Shown here one piece after another: positions 32,851 to 40,911 of a DNA stretch of 64,000 nt. Within the stretch, counting starts at the first letter, position 1. The number at the start of each line of letters is the position of its first letter. This stretch comes from Rathayibacter sp. VKM Ac-2760 (GTDB taxonomy: Bacteria; Actinomycetota; Actinomycetes; Actinomycetales; Microbacteriaceae): assembly GCF_009834185.1 (NCBI RefSeq), contig NZ_CP047173.1, positions 3,782,001-3,846,000 on the forward strand, read 5' to 3'. The position numbers were made by a program, and so were the translations under genes. The notes under the pieces were generated by a model. That model did not search any database. It worked only from the letters and a program-made list of their open reading frames with translations, and was not told the DNA's origin.

Positions 32851-33039
32851 GCGTGATGTGATTCCTTCAACGAGGTGTTCATCGCAGAGGCCGGATCCGT
32901 CTCTGTCCGCACGACGTGCGGATCCGGTCTCCCCTGGTCGGCCCGTGGGCCGATGTCTTCGTCGTCGCCTCCTCTCGCGGGATGCTGTCGCGGCGCCGGT
33001 CGCTCCTCTTCTAAGAGGTGCGGTTCCGGCTGGTCCGGG

Positions 33040-33064
33040 CCGGCGCGAGGTCTCCCCGCGCCGG
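33040..33064 (-). terminator. Hairpin after the binding-protein gene
   Basis: CCGGCGCG pairs perfectly with CGCGCCGG across a 9-nt loop, 12 bases past the stop of the sugar-binding protein gene and 190 bp before the dehydrogenase. Such hairpins often keep the binding-protein message more abundant than the rest. Confidence 0.5.
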
Positions 33065-33076
33065 CAGGTCAGTGGA

Positions 33077-34195
33077 TCAGGACTCGAAGGCCGAGGGCAG
33101 GTACTCGGCGACGTTGTCCTTGGTGACGACCGGCGCGAAGAGCTGGATCTGGCGCGGGACGCCGAGCGACGTGGTGTCGCTCATCGACTTGTTCTGCTCG
33201 ACGAGGCGGGCGAGCTTGATGCCGTCCGCGGCCTGGGTCGAGGGGTAGACGACCGTGGCCTTGACGACCGAGTCGTCCGCCTCGATCGCGCGCATCACGT
33301 TGGCCGAGCCGGCGCCGCCGACGAGGATGAACTCGTCGCGACCGGCGGTGTCGATCGCCGCGAGGACGCCGACGCCCTGGTCGTCGTCGTGGTTCCAGAT
33401 CGCGTCGATCTGCGGAGCCGCCTGGAGGAGGTTGGCCGCGGCCTGCTCCCCGCCCTGGACGGTGAAGTCGGCGGCGACGCGGTTGTCCACGTCGAGTCCG
33501 CAGCCCGCGAGCGCGTCGGCGAAGCCCTGGCTGCGGTCCTGCGTCAGCGGCAGGGAGTCGATGCCGGCGATCTCGGCGACCACGGCGTCCGGGTTGTCGC
33601 CGAGCTGCTCGCAGAGGTAGGTGCCGGCGCTGACGCCCATGCCGTAGTTGTCGCCGAGCACCGTCGAGCGGGCGGCGAACGGGCTGGAGAACTCGCGGTC
33701 GACGTTGATGACGGTGATGCCCGCCTCCATCGCCTCGGTCGCGACCTCGGTCAGCGCGGCGCCGTCGATCGGCAGCAGCACGATGGCGTCGACGCCGTCG
33801 TTGATGAAGGTCTCGACCTGGCTGATCTGCAGGTTGACGTCGTTGGTGCCCTCCGCGGTGCGCAGCTCCACGTCGTCGTACTTCTCGGCCTCGGCGATGG
33901 CCGCGCGGCTGACCGCGCCCATCCAGCCGTGGTCGGCGGCGGGGGCGGTGAAGCCGATCACGACGTTGTCGCCCGAGGCGTCGTTGTCGGAGGCGGCGAC
34001 CGCGGCGGAGGTGCCGCCGGCGGCGGCGTTGCCGGTCTCGACCGGGGCGTTCGAGATGCAGCCGGTGAGCATCAGCGCGACGGCGCCGAAGGCGAAGCCG
34101 GCGGTGCCCAGGCGGGCGGTGCGGCCCAGTCGGGTGGTGCGGTCCAGGCGGGCGGTGCGGCCCAGGCGGGTGGCGGAGGGGTGGCGAACGGACAT
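33077..34195 (-). CDS. Sugar ABC transporter substrate-binding lipoprotein (RbsB-like)
   Basis: 372 residues. A type 1 periplasmic-binding fold of the ribose/galactose family: VVIGFTAPAADHGWMGAVS, GVDAIVLLPIDGAAL, GITVINVDREF, IWNHDDDQGVGVLAAID and FILVGGAGSANVMRAIE. The lipobox LTGC places the lipidated Cys at residue 46. The signal region is unusually long because of an Arg-rich repeat (RLGRTAR / RLDRTTR / RLGRTAR) encoded by 18-bp tandem units. ATG at 34195 has AAGGAG 9 nt upstream; an in-frame ATG nine codons earlier lies within that leader and is less likely. The ligand is a pentose, hexose or polyol, not determinable here. Confidence 0.92.
   Translation of the reverse strand: MSVRHPSATRLGRTARLDRTTRLGRTARLGTAGFAFGAVALMLTGCISNAPVETGNAAAGGTSAAVAASDNDASGDNVVIGFTAPAADHGWMGAVSRAAIAEAEKYDDVELRTAEGTNDVNLQISQVETFINDGVDAIVLLPIDGAALTEVATEAMEAGITVINVDREFSSPFAARSTVLGDNYGMGVSAGTYLCEQLGDNPDAVVAEIAGIDSLPLTQDRSQGFADALAGCGLDVDNRVAADFTVQGGEQAAANLLQAAPQIDAIWNHDDDQGVGVLAAIDTAGRDEFILVGGAGSANVMRAIEADDSVVKATVVYPSTQAADGIKLARLVEQNKSMSDTTSLGVPRQIQLFAPVVTKDNVAEYLPSAFES
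34099..34174. repeat. 18-bp coding tandem repeat in the signal region of the binding protein
   Basis: Units CGGGCGGTGCGGCCCAGT, CGGGTGGTGCGGTCCAGG and CGGGCGGTGCGGCCCAGG (34113, 34131, 34149) plus partial copies on both sides encode repeated Arg-Thr-Ala/Thr-Arg-Leu steps. Expansion is in frame. Confidence 0.85.
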
Positions 34196-34330
34196 GGAAG
34201 TGATCTCCTTCGATGGATCCATGAGGGGCCGCAGGGCACAGCGGTGCCTGCGGAGGGTGACCGAGGTGGTCGAGGTGGATGCTGCTGGTGCGAGGAAAAG
34301 AGCGTGGCGGAGGCGGATCGCCCCCGTGGG

Positions 34331-35419
34331 TCAGGACTTGCCGCGGGCGGCGAAGCGCTGCTGCAGCAGGACGGCGGCGACGATGATCGCGCCCTTCGCG
34401 ACGGCCTGGGCCGAGGTCGACATGTTGTTCTGCGTGAAGACGTTGGTGAGGGTCGTGAAGATCAGGACGCCGAACACGGTGCCGACGATGGTCCCGCGGC
34501 CGCCGGCGAGCAGAGTGCCGCCGACCACGACCGCCGCGATGGCGTCGAGCTCGTAGAGCGTGCCGTTCGTCGAGGAGCCGGCCGTGGTGCGAGCCAGCAT
34601 CATCACCGCGGCGATGCCCGCGGTCAGGCCGGCGAGGCCGTAGACGTACATGGTGTGCCGGCGGACCTTGATGCCGGCGAGGCGGGCCGCCTCCGGGTTG
34701 CCGCCGACCGCGACGGTGCGGCGGCCGAAGGTGGTGCGGTTGAGCAGGATCCAGCCGGCCACCGCGACGAGCGCGAAGATCAGCACGAGCACCGGGATGC
34801 CGAGCACGTCGGCGCGGAAGAAGTCGAGGAACGGGTCGACCGTGACGATCTGCGTCTGCCGGTTCGAGATCAGCTCCGCGAAGCCGCGGGCGGCGACGAG
34901 CATCGCCAGCGTCGCCATGAACGCGACGACCCGGCCGTAGGCGATCAGCGCCCCGTTGATCAGTCCGCAGACCAGACCCACGAGCACCGCGGTCAGCACG
35001 ATCACCAGCCAGGAGGTGTTCGCCGCGTAGTACTGCGTCGAGACCGTGCTCGCCCAGACCGTCGCGAGCCCCATCACCGAGCCGACGGAGAGGTCGATGC
35101 CGCCCGAGGTGATGACGAAGGTCATGCCGATGCTGAGCACCCCGATCACCGCGGCGAGGCGGAGGATCGTCAGCAGGTTGTCGACGCTGGCGAACCGCTC
35201 CCCCGCGGTGGCGAACCCGACGATGCAGAGGATCACCAGCGCGAGCACGAGGCCCACGTTGCGGCCGAGCGAGCCGCCCATCATCCCGGCGAGCCCGGAG
35301 CGGGCGTCCTTCGACGGGGTGCCGCCGCTCGGCCCTCCGGTCGCGGCCGAGGCGTGACGGCCGGCGTCCTCCTGCGGACCGCCGATCGACGGTGACGCGG
35401 TGTCGAGCTGTCCGCTCAC
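34331..35419 (-). CDS. Sugar ABC transporter permease (RbsC-like)
   Basis: 362 residues with about ten transmembrane segments after a 50-residue hydrophilic N-terminus. The family core is visible: LSIGMTFVITSGGIDLSVGS, FMATLAMLVAARGFAELISN, TTFGRRTVAVGGNPEAARLA (coupling loop) and AIAAVVVGGTLLAGGRGTIV. It forms the membrane channel with the upstream ATPase and the downstream binding protein. The GTG start overlaps the ATPase stop as GTGA. Confidence 0.93.
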   Translation of the reverse strand: MSGQLDTASPSIGGPQEDAGRHASAATGGPSGGTPSKDARSGLAGMMGGSLGRNVGLVLALVILCIVGFATAGERFASVDNLLTILRLAAVIGVLSIGMTFVITSGGIDLSVGSVMGLATVWASTVSTQYYAANTSWLVIVLTAVLVGLVCGLINGALIAYGRVVAFMATLAMLVAARGFAELISNRQTQIVTVDPFLDFFRADVLGIPVLVLIFALVAVAGWILLNRTTFGRRTVAVGGNPEAARLAGIKVRRHTMYVYGLAGLTAGIAAVMMLARTTAGSSTNGTLYELDAIAAVVVGGTLLAGGRGTIVGTVFGVLIFTTLTNVFTQNNMSTSAQAVAKGAIIVAAVLLQQRFAARGKS

Positions 35420-36981
35420 GCTGCACTTCCTTCCATGACGAGATCGAGCACGCGGTGCTCGTCGATCGAATCGGCGGGGCCCTCGTGGACCACGGCGCCG
35501 TCGGAGATCACGAGCACTCGGTCCGAGAGCCCGAGGACCTCGCCGATCTCGCTGGAGACCACGAGCACGGCGGCGCCGTTCGTCGCGAGGTCCCGGATCA
35601 GGGTGTAGATCTCGGCCCGCGCTCCGACGTCGACCCCGCGGGTCGGCTCGTCGAGCAGCAGCACGCGGCAGCCGCGCACCAGCCACCGGGCGAGGAGCGC
35701 CTTCTGCTGGTTGCCGCCGGAGAGGGTGCGGGCGTCGCGGTCGACGCCGTGCGGGCGCAGGTCGAGGGCGACCGCCTGCTCGGCCGCGGCGGCGCGCTCG
35801 GCGCGCTCGTCGAGGAAGCCGTGCTTGGCGAAGCGGTCGAAGGTCGAGAGGGTGATGTTGCGGTAGACCGGCTCGTCCAGGAGCAGGCCCTGGCTCTTGC
35901 GCTCCTCCGGGCAGAGGCCGATGCCGGCGTCGACCGCGGCCGAGACGGAGCCGGCGCGCAGGCGCTTGCCCGCCACGCTGACGGTGCCGGTGCTGGCGCG
36001 GCGCGCCCCGTAGATGGTCTCCAGGATCTCGGAGCGGCCGGAGCCGACCAGTCCCGCCAGGCCGACGACCTCGCCGGCGCGGATCTCGAGCGAGACGTCG
36101 GCGAACGAGCCGCGCAGCCCCAGGTTCTCCACCTTCAGCAGCGTCTCCGCCTCGGTGCCGACCTCGGGGCGGTCCGGGAAGACGTACTCGACGGCGCGGC
36201 CGGTCATCAGCGTGATCAGCTTCGCGGTCGGAGTGTCGGCGACCTCCAGGTTCTTGGCGACCGTCGCGCCGTCCTTGATCACGGTGATCCGGTCGCCGAT
36301 GGCGCGGATCTCCTCGAGGCGGTGCGAGATGTAGACGATCGCGACGCCGTCGGCGGTGAGCTGGCGGACCACGTGGAAGAGGTTCTCCACCTCCTCGGAG
36401 TCGAGCACCGCGGAGGGCTCGTCCATGATGATGACCCGGGCGTCGTGCGAGAGGGCGCGGGCCATCTGAACGATCTGCTTGCCGGCCGCCGAGAGACTGC
36501 CGACCTCGCGGTGCGGGGCGATCTCGGGGTGGCCGAGGCGCTGCATCAGCTCGCGGGTGATCCTCGCGGCCTTCGAGCGGGCGGTGAAACCGCCGCGGGA
36601 GAGCTCGTGGCCGAGGTAGATGTTCTCGGCGACGGAGAGGCCGTCGACGACGTCCAGCTCCTGGTACATCGTGGCGATGCCGAGCGCGAGGGCGGCCGTC
36701 GGCGACGGGATCGTGACGACCTTCCCGTCGACGAGGATCTCGCCCTCGGTGGGCTGGTGGGCGCCGGCGAGCGTCTTGATCAGGGTGGACTTGCCGGCCC
36801 CGTTCTGACCGAGGAGGCAGTGCACCTCGCCCGGGCGGACGTCGAGATCGACGCCGTCGAGGGCTCGAGCTCCGGGGAAGATCTTGACGATGCCGCGCAT
36901 CTGCAGAAGCAGTTCTGTCGCGGTGTCCTGAGTGCGGGAAAGAGGCTGGGCGGCGATGCTGCCGGGGTCTGCGGTGACCAT
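35416..36981 (-). CDS. Sugar ABC transporter ATP-binding protein with two nucleotide-binding domains (RbsA/MglA-like)
   Basis: 521 residues. First domain: Walker A GQNGAGKSTLI, signature LSAAGKQIVQMARAL, Walker B VIIMDEPSAVLD, and SHRLEE. Second domain: degenerate Walker A GLVGSGRSE, signature LSGGNQQKALLARWL and LLLDEPTRGVDVGARAEIY. This two-domain form drives ribose/galactose-type importers. The ATG at 36981 is seven bases after a -10 element, so the message is probably leaderless, and no ribosome binding site is present. It is the first gene of the operon and its promoter carries a perfect 14-bp palindrome. Confidence 0.94.
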   Translation of the reverse strand: MVTADPGSIAAQPLSRTQDTATELLLQMRGIVKIFPGARALDGVDLDVRPGEVHCLLGQNGAGKSTLIKTLAGAHQPTEGEILVDGKVVTIPSPTAALALGIATMYQELDVVDGLSVAENIYLGHELSRGGFTARSKAARITRELMQRLGHPEIAPHREVGSLSAAGKQIVQMARALSHDARVIIMDEPSAVLDSEEVENLFHVVRQLTADGVAIVYISHRLEEIRAIGDRITVIKDGATVAKNLEVADTPTAKLITLMTGRAVEYVFPDRPEVGTEAETLLKVENLGLRGSFADVSLEIRAGEVVGLAGLVGSGRSEILETIYGARRASTGTVSVAGKRLRAGSVSAAVDAGIGLCPEERKSQGLLLDEPVYRNITLSTFDRFAKHGFLDERAERAAAAEQAVALDLRPHGVDRDARTLSGGNQQKALLARWLVRGCRVLLLDEPTRGVDVGARAEIYTLIRDLATNGAAVLVVSSEIGEVLGLSDRVLVISDGAVVHEGPADSIDEHRVLDLVMEGSAA

Positions 36982-36988
36982 GCGTAGG

Positions 36989-37017
36989 AAGCTACAGCGA
37001 CTTAAGTCGCGGGTCAA
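36989..37017 (-). promoter_or_regulatory. Promoter of the sugar importer operon (leaderless)
   Basis: On the minus strand TTGACC (37012-37017) and TAGCTT (36989-36994) are separated by exactly 17 bp. Seven bases separate the -10 box from the ATG at 36981, which predicts transcription starting at or next to the start codon. Confidence 0.75.
36997..37010. promoter_or_regulatory. Perfect 14-bp palindrome in the promoter spacer, candidate operator
   Basis: GCGACTTAAGTCGC is fully self-complementary and lies between the -35 and -10 boxes of the importer promoter, a position where a bound dimer would exclude RNA polymerase. The regulator is not adjacent in this window. Confidence 0.75.
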
Positions 37018-37325
37018 CCAAAAGTTCTGAACCCTTTCGAAGGAGATCCGGGCGGGCGTCCAGCGCGTCGAAACACTTCGCACCGCCCCGCCAGAGTGCG
37101 GATTCCGCGGGATTACGCGACATCTGACGGGTCTCAGTGGAGCGTTTCAGGACATCGAGTCCCGTGATGGAGCGCTCTCCGACCCTATGAGACCGGCCGG
37201 GACCGCGACCCGATCGTGACCTTCGGCCCGCCGAGCCCGCGCCGCCGCGGCGCCCGCCCGGCGGATCGAGGTGGCGGAGCCGACCGCCGCCGTGGGAGGG
37301 TCGACCCGCCGACGAAAGGACGACG

Positions 37326-38513
37326 ATGTCGAACGAGCCAGCCCTGCGCGTCGCGATGGTGGGGACCGCCTTCATGGGTCGCACCCACTCGCACGCCTGG
37401 CGCACCGCCCCCCGCTTCTTCCCGCTGCCGCTGCGGCCCGAGCTGGCCGTGCTGGTGGGCACCGACCCGCAGCGGACCGCCGAGCGCGCCGAGACCCTGG
37501 GCTGGAGCGAGTCGTCGACCGACTGGCGCGCGGTGATCGAGCGCGACGACATCGACCTCGTCGACATCTGCACCCCCGGCGACACCCACGCCGAGATCGC
37601 GATCGCCGCGCTCGAGGCCGGCAAGCACGTGCTCTGCGAGAAGCCGCTGGCCAACTCGGTCGAGGAAGCCGAGCGGATGGTCGCCGCGGCCGCCGCCTCC
37701 GATCGCGTCGCGATGTGCGGCTTCAGCTACCGCCGCACCCCCGCCCTCGCGCTCGCGAAGCGCTTCCTCGACGAGGGTCGGCTCGGCGCGATCCGCCACG
37801 TCCGCGCCCAGTACCTGCAGGACTGGCTGAGCGACTCCGAGGCCCCGCTGACCTGGCGCCTGGACGCCGCGAAGGCCGGCTCGGGCGCGCTCGGCGACAT
37901 CGGCGCGCACATCATCGACAGCGCGCAGTGGCTCACCGGCAGCCGCATCGCGTCAGTGTCTGCCGTCCTGCGCACCTTCACCACCGAGCGCCCGGTGCTC
38001 GCCACGCAGTCCGGCCTCGGCGGTCGCGCGGAGGAGGGCGCCGCGCGCGGCCCCGTGACCGTCGACGACGCCGCCGCCTTCACCGCCTCGTTCGAGGGCG
38101 GTGCCCTCGGCGTCTTCGAGGCCACCCGCGTCGCCACCGGCCGGAAGAACGCCAACCGCATCGAGATCAACGGCGAGACCGGCAGCATCGCCTTCGACTT
38201 CGAGCGGATGAACGAGCTCGAGTACTACGACGCCCGCGACCCCGAGGACGCCCAGGGCTTCCGCACCATCCAGGTCACCGAGCCCTCGCACCCGTACATG
38301 TCGGCCTGGTGGCCCGCCGGCCACGGCATCGGCTACGAGCACCTCTTCACCCACCAGGTCGTCGACCTCGTCGAGGCGATCGCCGCCGGCGCGCAGCCCT
38401 CCCCGTCGTTCGCCGACGCCCTCGAGGTCCAGCGCGTCCTCGACGCCGTCTCCATCAGCGCGGCGCACCGCTCCGAGTCCACCGCCGTCCGGCGCGGCTC
38501 GGGCCCGGTCTGA
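37326..38513 (+). CDS. Gfo/Idh/MocA-family NAD(P)-dependent oxidoreductase
   Basis: 395 residues. The Rossmann domain begins RVAMVGTAFMGRTHSHAW and has VDICTPGDTHAEIAIAAL and the catalytic-type CEKPLA lysine motif (about residue 103); the C-terminal alpha/beta domain contains ALGDIGAHIIDSAQWLTGS with the conserved Asp and His. Enzymes of this family oxidise or reduce sugars and inositols in the cytosol. The ATG is preceded by GAAAGGACGACG. Divergent from the sugar importer operon, so it probably acts on the imported compound or its keto form made by the secreted dehydrogenase. Confidence 0.92.
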   Translation: MSNEPALRVAMVGTAFMGRTHSHAWRTAPRFFPLPLRPELAVLVGTDPQRTAERAETLGWSESSTDWRAVIERDDIDLVDICTPGDTHAEIAIAALEAGKHVLCEKPLANSVEEAERMVAAAAASDRVAMCGFSYRRTPALALAKRFLDEGRLGAIRHVRAQYLQDWLSDSEAPLTWRLDAAKAGSGALGDIGAHIIDSAQWLTGSRIASVSAVLRTFTTERPVLATQSGLGGRAEEGAARGPVTVDDAAAFTASFEGGALGVFEATRVATGRKNANRIEINGETGSIAFDFERMNELEYYDARDPEDAQGFRTIQVTEPSHPYMSAWWPAGHGIGYEHLFTHQVVDLVEAIAAGAQPSPSFADALEVQRVLDAVSISAAHRSESTAVRRGSGPV

Positions 38514-38548
38514 CGCCGGAAGCGCACCGCGCCCGTCACCGCGGAGGA

Positions 38549-38575
38549 GATTTCCCAGCAGCCTGCTGGGAAATC
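38549..38575. terminator. Perfect 27-bp inverted repeat after the Gfo/Idh gene
   Basis: GATTTCCCAGCAG and CTGCTGGGAAATC are exact complements around a single central base. As RNA it gives about an 11-bp stem with a 5-nt loop. It lies 36 bp past the stop codon; CTCCTCTTTCC follows. The near-absence of a spacer also allows a protein-binding palindrome. Confidence 0.55.
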
Positions 38576-38683
38576 GAGTGATCCTCCTCTTTCCTTCTCT
38601 CACTGGCTTCGCGAGCCGAGTGTCCATCGACTCCGAGAGAGTGCAGCGTCTCGGTAGGGCGCACGGAGTGCCAGGCTGGGGCG

Positions 38684-39322
38684 ATGCGCCGACGAGGGAG
38701 TTCCGCGGCGGCCGTCGCGGTCGCCTCGCTGCTGCTGGGCGGCTGCGTCGGGGCGGAGTCCGGGCCGGCGGCGGTCGGCGCTGGTGGCGTCGCGGACGGC
38801 ACGGTGGCGCGCGTCTCCGCGGCGGGGACCGTCGACGTCTCCTATCAGCGACAGGGCGACTTCGCGGTGGTCGTGGCGCTCGACTGCTCGGCCTGCTCCG
38901 GGACCGTCACCGTGTCGGCGCCCGGGCGCAGCACTCCGGTGGGCGAGGCCGCGGCGGGGACGCAGTCGTCGTGGCTCCTCGAGACCGTCGCGACCGATCC
39001 CGTCGACCAGTCGCTGCTCGTGCAGGCCGTCGGCAACTGGACGCTCACGCTGCAGAGCTGGAACGACCTGCCCGAGGTGTCCGGCGAGCAGTCCGGCAGC
39101 GGTTCCGCGGTGCTCGCGTTCTCGGACCGCGCCGACAGCCTCGACGTCGCCTACGGACCGGCGAGCAGCGAGGACTCGCTCTCGGGTCGCGTGCTCGGCA
39201 CCGCCGGCACCCGGCAGACCTTCGGCGACACCACCTCGTTCGCCCGTGTCGTCGACGCCGCCCTCCCGGGCGTCGTCGCCCTCCGCACCGACGGCAGCTG
39301 GACCCTGACCCCGGTCCCGTGA
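38684..39322 (+). CDS. Hypothetical lipoprotein, 212 aa
   Basis: A lipoprotein signal is clear: MRRR, a hydrophobic stretch and LLLGGC with the lipidated Cys at residue 21. The mature part is predicted beta-rich with a DCSACSG pair of cysteines, repeated GTVTVSAPG- and SWTLTPV-type strands and two similar halves (about 35-120 and 125-212), suggesting two copies of a beta-sandwich. Each half ends with a WTLT segment (GNWTLTLQ, GSWTLTPV). No known family is recognised. It sits alone between hairpin elements. Confidence 0.78.
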   Translation: MRRRGSSAAAVAVASLLLGGCVGAESGPAAVGAGGVADGTVARVSAAGTVDVSYQRQGDFAVVVALDCSACSGTVTVSAPGRSTPVGEAAAGTQSSWLLETVATDPVDQSLLVQAVGNWTLTLQSWNDLPEVSGEQSGSGSAVLAFSDRADSLDVAYGPASSEDSLSGRVLGTAGTRQTFGDTTSFARVVDAALPGVVALRTDGSWTLTPVP

Positions 39323-39344
39323 CGCCCGCGCGCCCCGTCGCGCG

Positions 39345-39407
39345 CCGCGAGATGCCACTTATGAGCACGACACGCCGCAGAATGCGCGCACAAGTGGCAT
39401 CTCGCGG
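39345..39407. repeat. 63-bp palindromic repeat, copy 3
   Basis: Arms identical to copies 1 and 2 and the same loop core in the same orientation; 22 bp after the lipoprotein stop codon and 65 bp before the next gene. Confidence 0.95.
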
Positions 39408-39472
39408 AGGGTGCGGGCCGGGGCTCCCGGGCGGCTTCGCCTCGCGAGGCGATCCTGCGCCATACTGCGGGG

Positions 39473-39790
39473 ATGAGCAAGAAGATTGACGCGGCGCATC
39501 GCGCCCTGGTAGCAGCCCTCGACAAGCACGCCGGTCTCGTCGGCGACAAGTCGTCGAAGCCGAGCAAGGTCGCGCGCGCCGCCTCCGAGCTGCGCGCGGC
39601 GACGAAGGCGTACTCGGCGCTCGTCTCGGCCCGCACCGGCACCGCGAGCCCCTTCGCCGACCTCGCCGATCCGCGCCTGGACCAGCCGACGCTCGCCTCC
39701 CTCCGGGCCGAGCGCGACGCGATCGCCGCGCGCCTCGCCAAGCACGAGGCCGCAGCCGCCGGCGCGCGCGACGAGGCCCTCGCCGGCTGA
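39473..39790 (+). CDS. Small helical hypothetical protein, 105 aa
   Basis: A charged, Ala-rich protein predicted to be almost wholly helical: MSKKIDAAHRALVAALDKHA, ASELRAATKAYSALVSA, then LRAERDAIAARLAKHEAA near the C-terminus, suitable for a coiled coil. No family recognised. The ATG lacks a strong ribosome binding site (CGGGG at 6 nt). It lies just after palindromic repeat copy 3. Confidence 0.65.
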   Translation: MSKKIDAAHRALVAALDKHAGLVGDKSSKPSKVARAASELRAATKAYSALVSARTGTASPFADLADPRLDQPTLASLRAERDAIAARLAKHEAAAAGARDEALAG

Positions 39791-39988
39791 TCCTCCCCCG
39801 GAGAGCCCGTCGCGGAAGTCGCCGTGTTACGGGCACGTTTCGCGTGCCCGGTGGCGCGCTTTGTACCGTGGTCCCCGGGATCCGCGCAGTCGCGGCGTCG
39901 AGCGACCGGAGGCCGGTCGCAGCGCCGGCGGTGACCAGCACCGCGGGCGGACGCCGTCCGGATCCCTCTCCTCGGAAGGATCCCCAGC
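39791..39988 (+). promoter_or_regulatory. Structured leader region of metQ
   Basis: 198 bp with at least two strong hairpins: GGGCACG-TTTCG-CGTGCCC (39831-39849) and GCGACCGG-AGG-CCGGTCGC (39902-39920). I do not see the conserved core of the S-box (SAM-I) riboswitch. The first hairpin could terminate the upstream gene; the second lies in the probable metQ leader. Confidence 0.4.
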
Positions 39989-40870
39989 ATGTCCCTGCGC
40001 ACGACACTCCTCGCGACCACCGCGATCACCGCCTCCGCCCTCCTCCTCGCCGGCTGCTCCTCGGCCGCGGGCGCCGACGACGACACCGTCCGCATCGGCG
40101 TGGTCGGCGCGAGCGACCCCTACTGGGCCACCTACGAGCAGGCCGCCGAGGCCGCGGGCATCGACGTCGAGATCGTCGACTTCACCGACTACAACCAGCT
40201 CAACCCCGCGCTGACCGAGGGCGAGATCGACCTCAACCAGTTCCAGCACCTCGTCTACCTGGCGCAGTACAACACCTCGGCCGACGCCGACCTGGTGCCG
40301 ATCGGCGCGACCGCGATCTACCCGCTCGGCCTCTACTCCACCCAGTACGACAGCGTCGACGACATCCCCGAGGGCGAGACCGTCGCCGTCCCGAACGACA
40401 CGAGCAACCAGGCCCGTGCGCTCCTCGTGCTGCAGTCGGCCGGCCTGATCGAGCTGAAGGACGGCGGCAGCGCCTTCTCGGACCTCGACGACATCGACAC
40501 GGGCGCCTCGAAGGTCACCGTCACCGCGCTCGACGCCGCGCTCACGCCGACCTCCCTGCCGGACGTCGCCGCCGCGATCATCAACAACGACTACATCGAG
40601 GGCGCAGGGCTCGAGGCCTCCGACGCCATCGCTCAGGACGACCCGAGCGACCCGAGCGCGGTGCCCTACGTCAACGTGTTCGCGGCCCGCGCCGACGACG
40701 CCGAGAACGAGACGTACCTGAAGCTCGTCGACGTCTACCAGACCTCGCAGGACGTGCTCGACGGCGTCTCCGAGCAGTCGGGCGGCACCGCCGTCTTCGC
40801 GACGACCCCCGCCGCCGAGCTGCAGTCGACCCTCGCCACCGTCGAGGCCGACACCGCGGCCCAGGGCTGA
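39989..40870 (+). CDS. metQ: Methionine ABC transporter substrate-binding lipoprotein (MetQ/NlpA family)
   Basis: 293 residues. Lipobox LLLAGC (Cys23). The mature domain has the NlpA pattern: VRIGVVGASDPYW, EIVDFTDYNQLNPALTEGEI, DLNQFQHLVYL and VAVPNDTSNQARALLVLQSA. It captures methionine, possibly also D-methionine or a related amino acid, outside the membrane and hands it to MetI. AGGAT lies upstream of the ATG. It is followed by metN and metI in the standard order. Confidence 0.9.
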   Translation: MSLRTTLLATTAITASALLLAGCSSAAGADDDTVRIGVVGASDPYWATYEQAAEAAGIDVEIVDFTDYNQLNPALTEGEIDLNQFQHLVYLAQYNTSADADLVPIGATAIYPLGLYSTQYDSVDDIPEGETVAVPNDTSNQARALLVLQSAGLIELKDGGSAFSDLDDIDTGASKVTVTALDAALTPTSLPDVAAAIINNDYIEGAGLEASDAIAQDDPSDPSAVPYVNVFAARADDAENETYLKLVDVYQTSQDVLDGVSEQSGGTAVFATTPAAELQSTLATVEADTAAQG

Positions 40871-40911
40871 CGCCACCCTCCCCCCGCCGATCCAGCAGTG
40901 AAGGAAGCGCC

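Larger units (their letters stand above)
36982..37325. other. 344-bp divergent control region
   Basis: Between the ABC importer operon and the Gfo/Idh gene. It holds the importer promoter and palindrome (36989-37017), a GTTC-N-GAAC dyad at 37024-37032, and otherwise no gene; no convincing promoter for the plus-strand gene was found. Confidence 0.7.

Noticed and set aside
29056..32856. A 1266-codon plus-strand frame opposite the sugar dehydrogenase gene.
   Set aside because: Antisense shadow of a gene with complete domain motifs; translation is low-complexity Val/Arg/Gly-rich.
32681..35395. A 904-codon plus-strand frame opposite the sugar binding-protein and permease genes.
   Set aside because: Antisense shadow; no domain or start signal.
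39791..39988. S-box (SAM-I) riboswitch before metQ.
   Set aside because: The conserved core words of this class are missing; the region is reported only as a structured leader.
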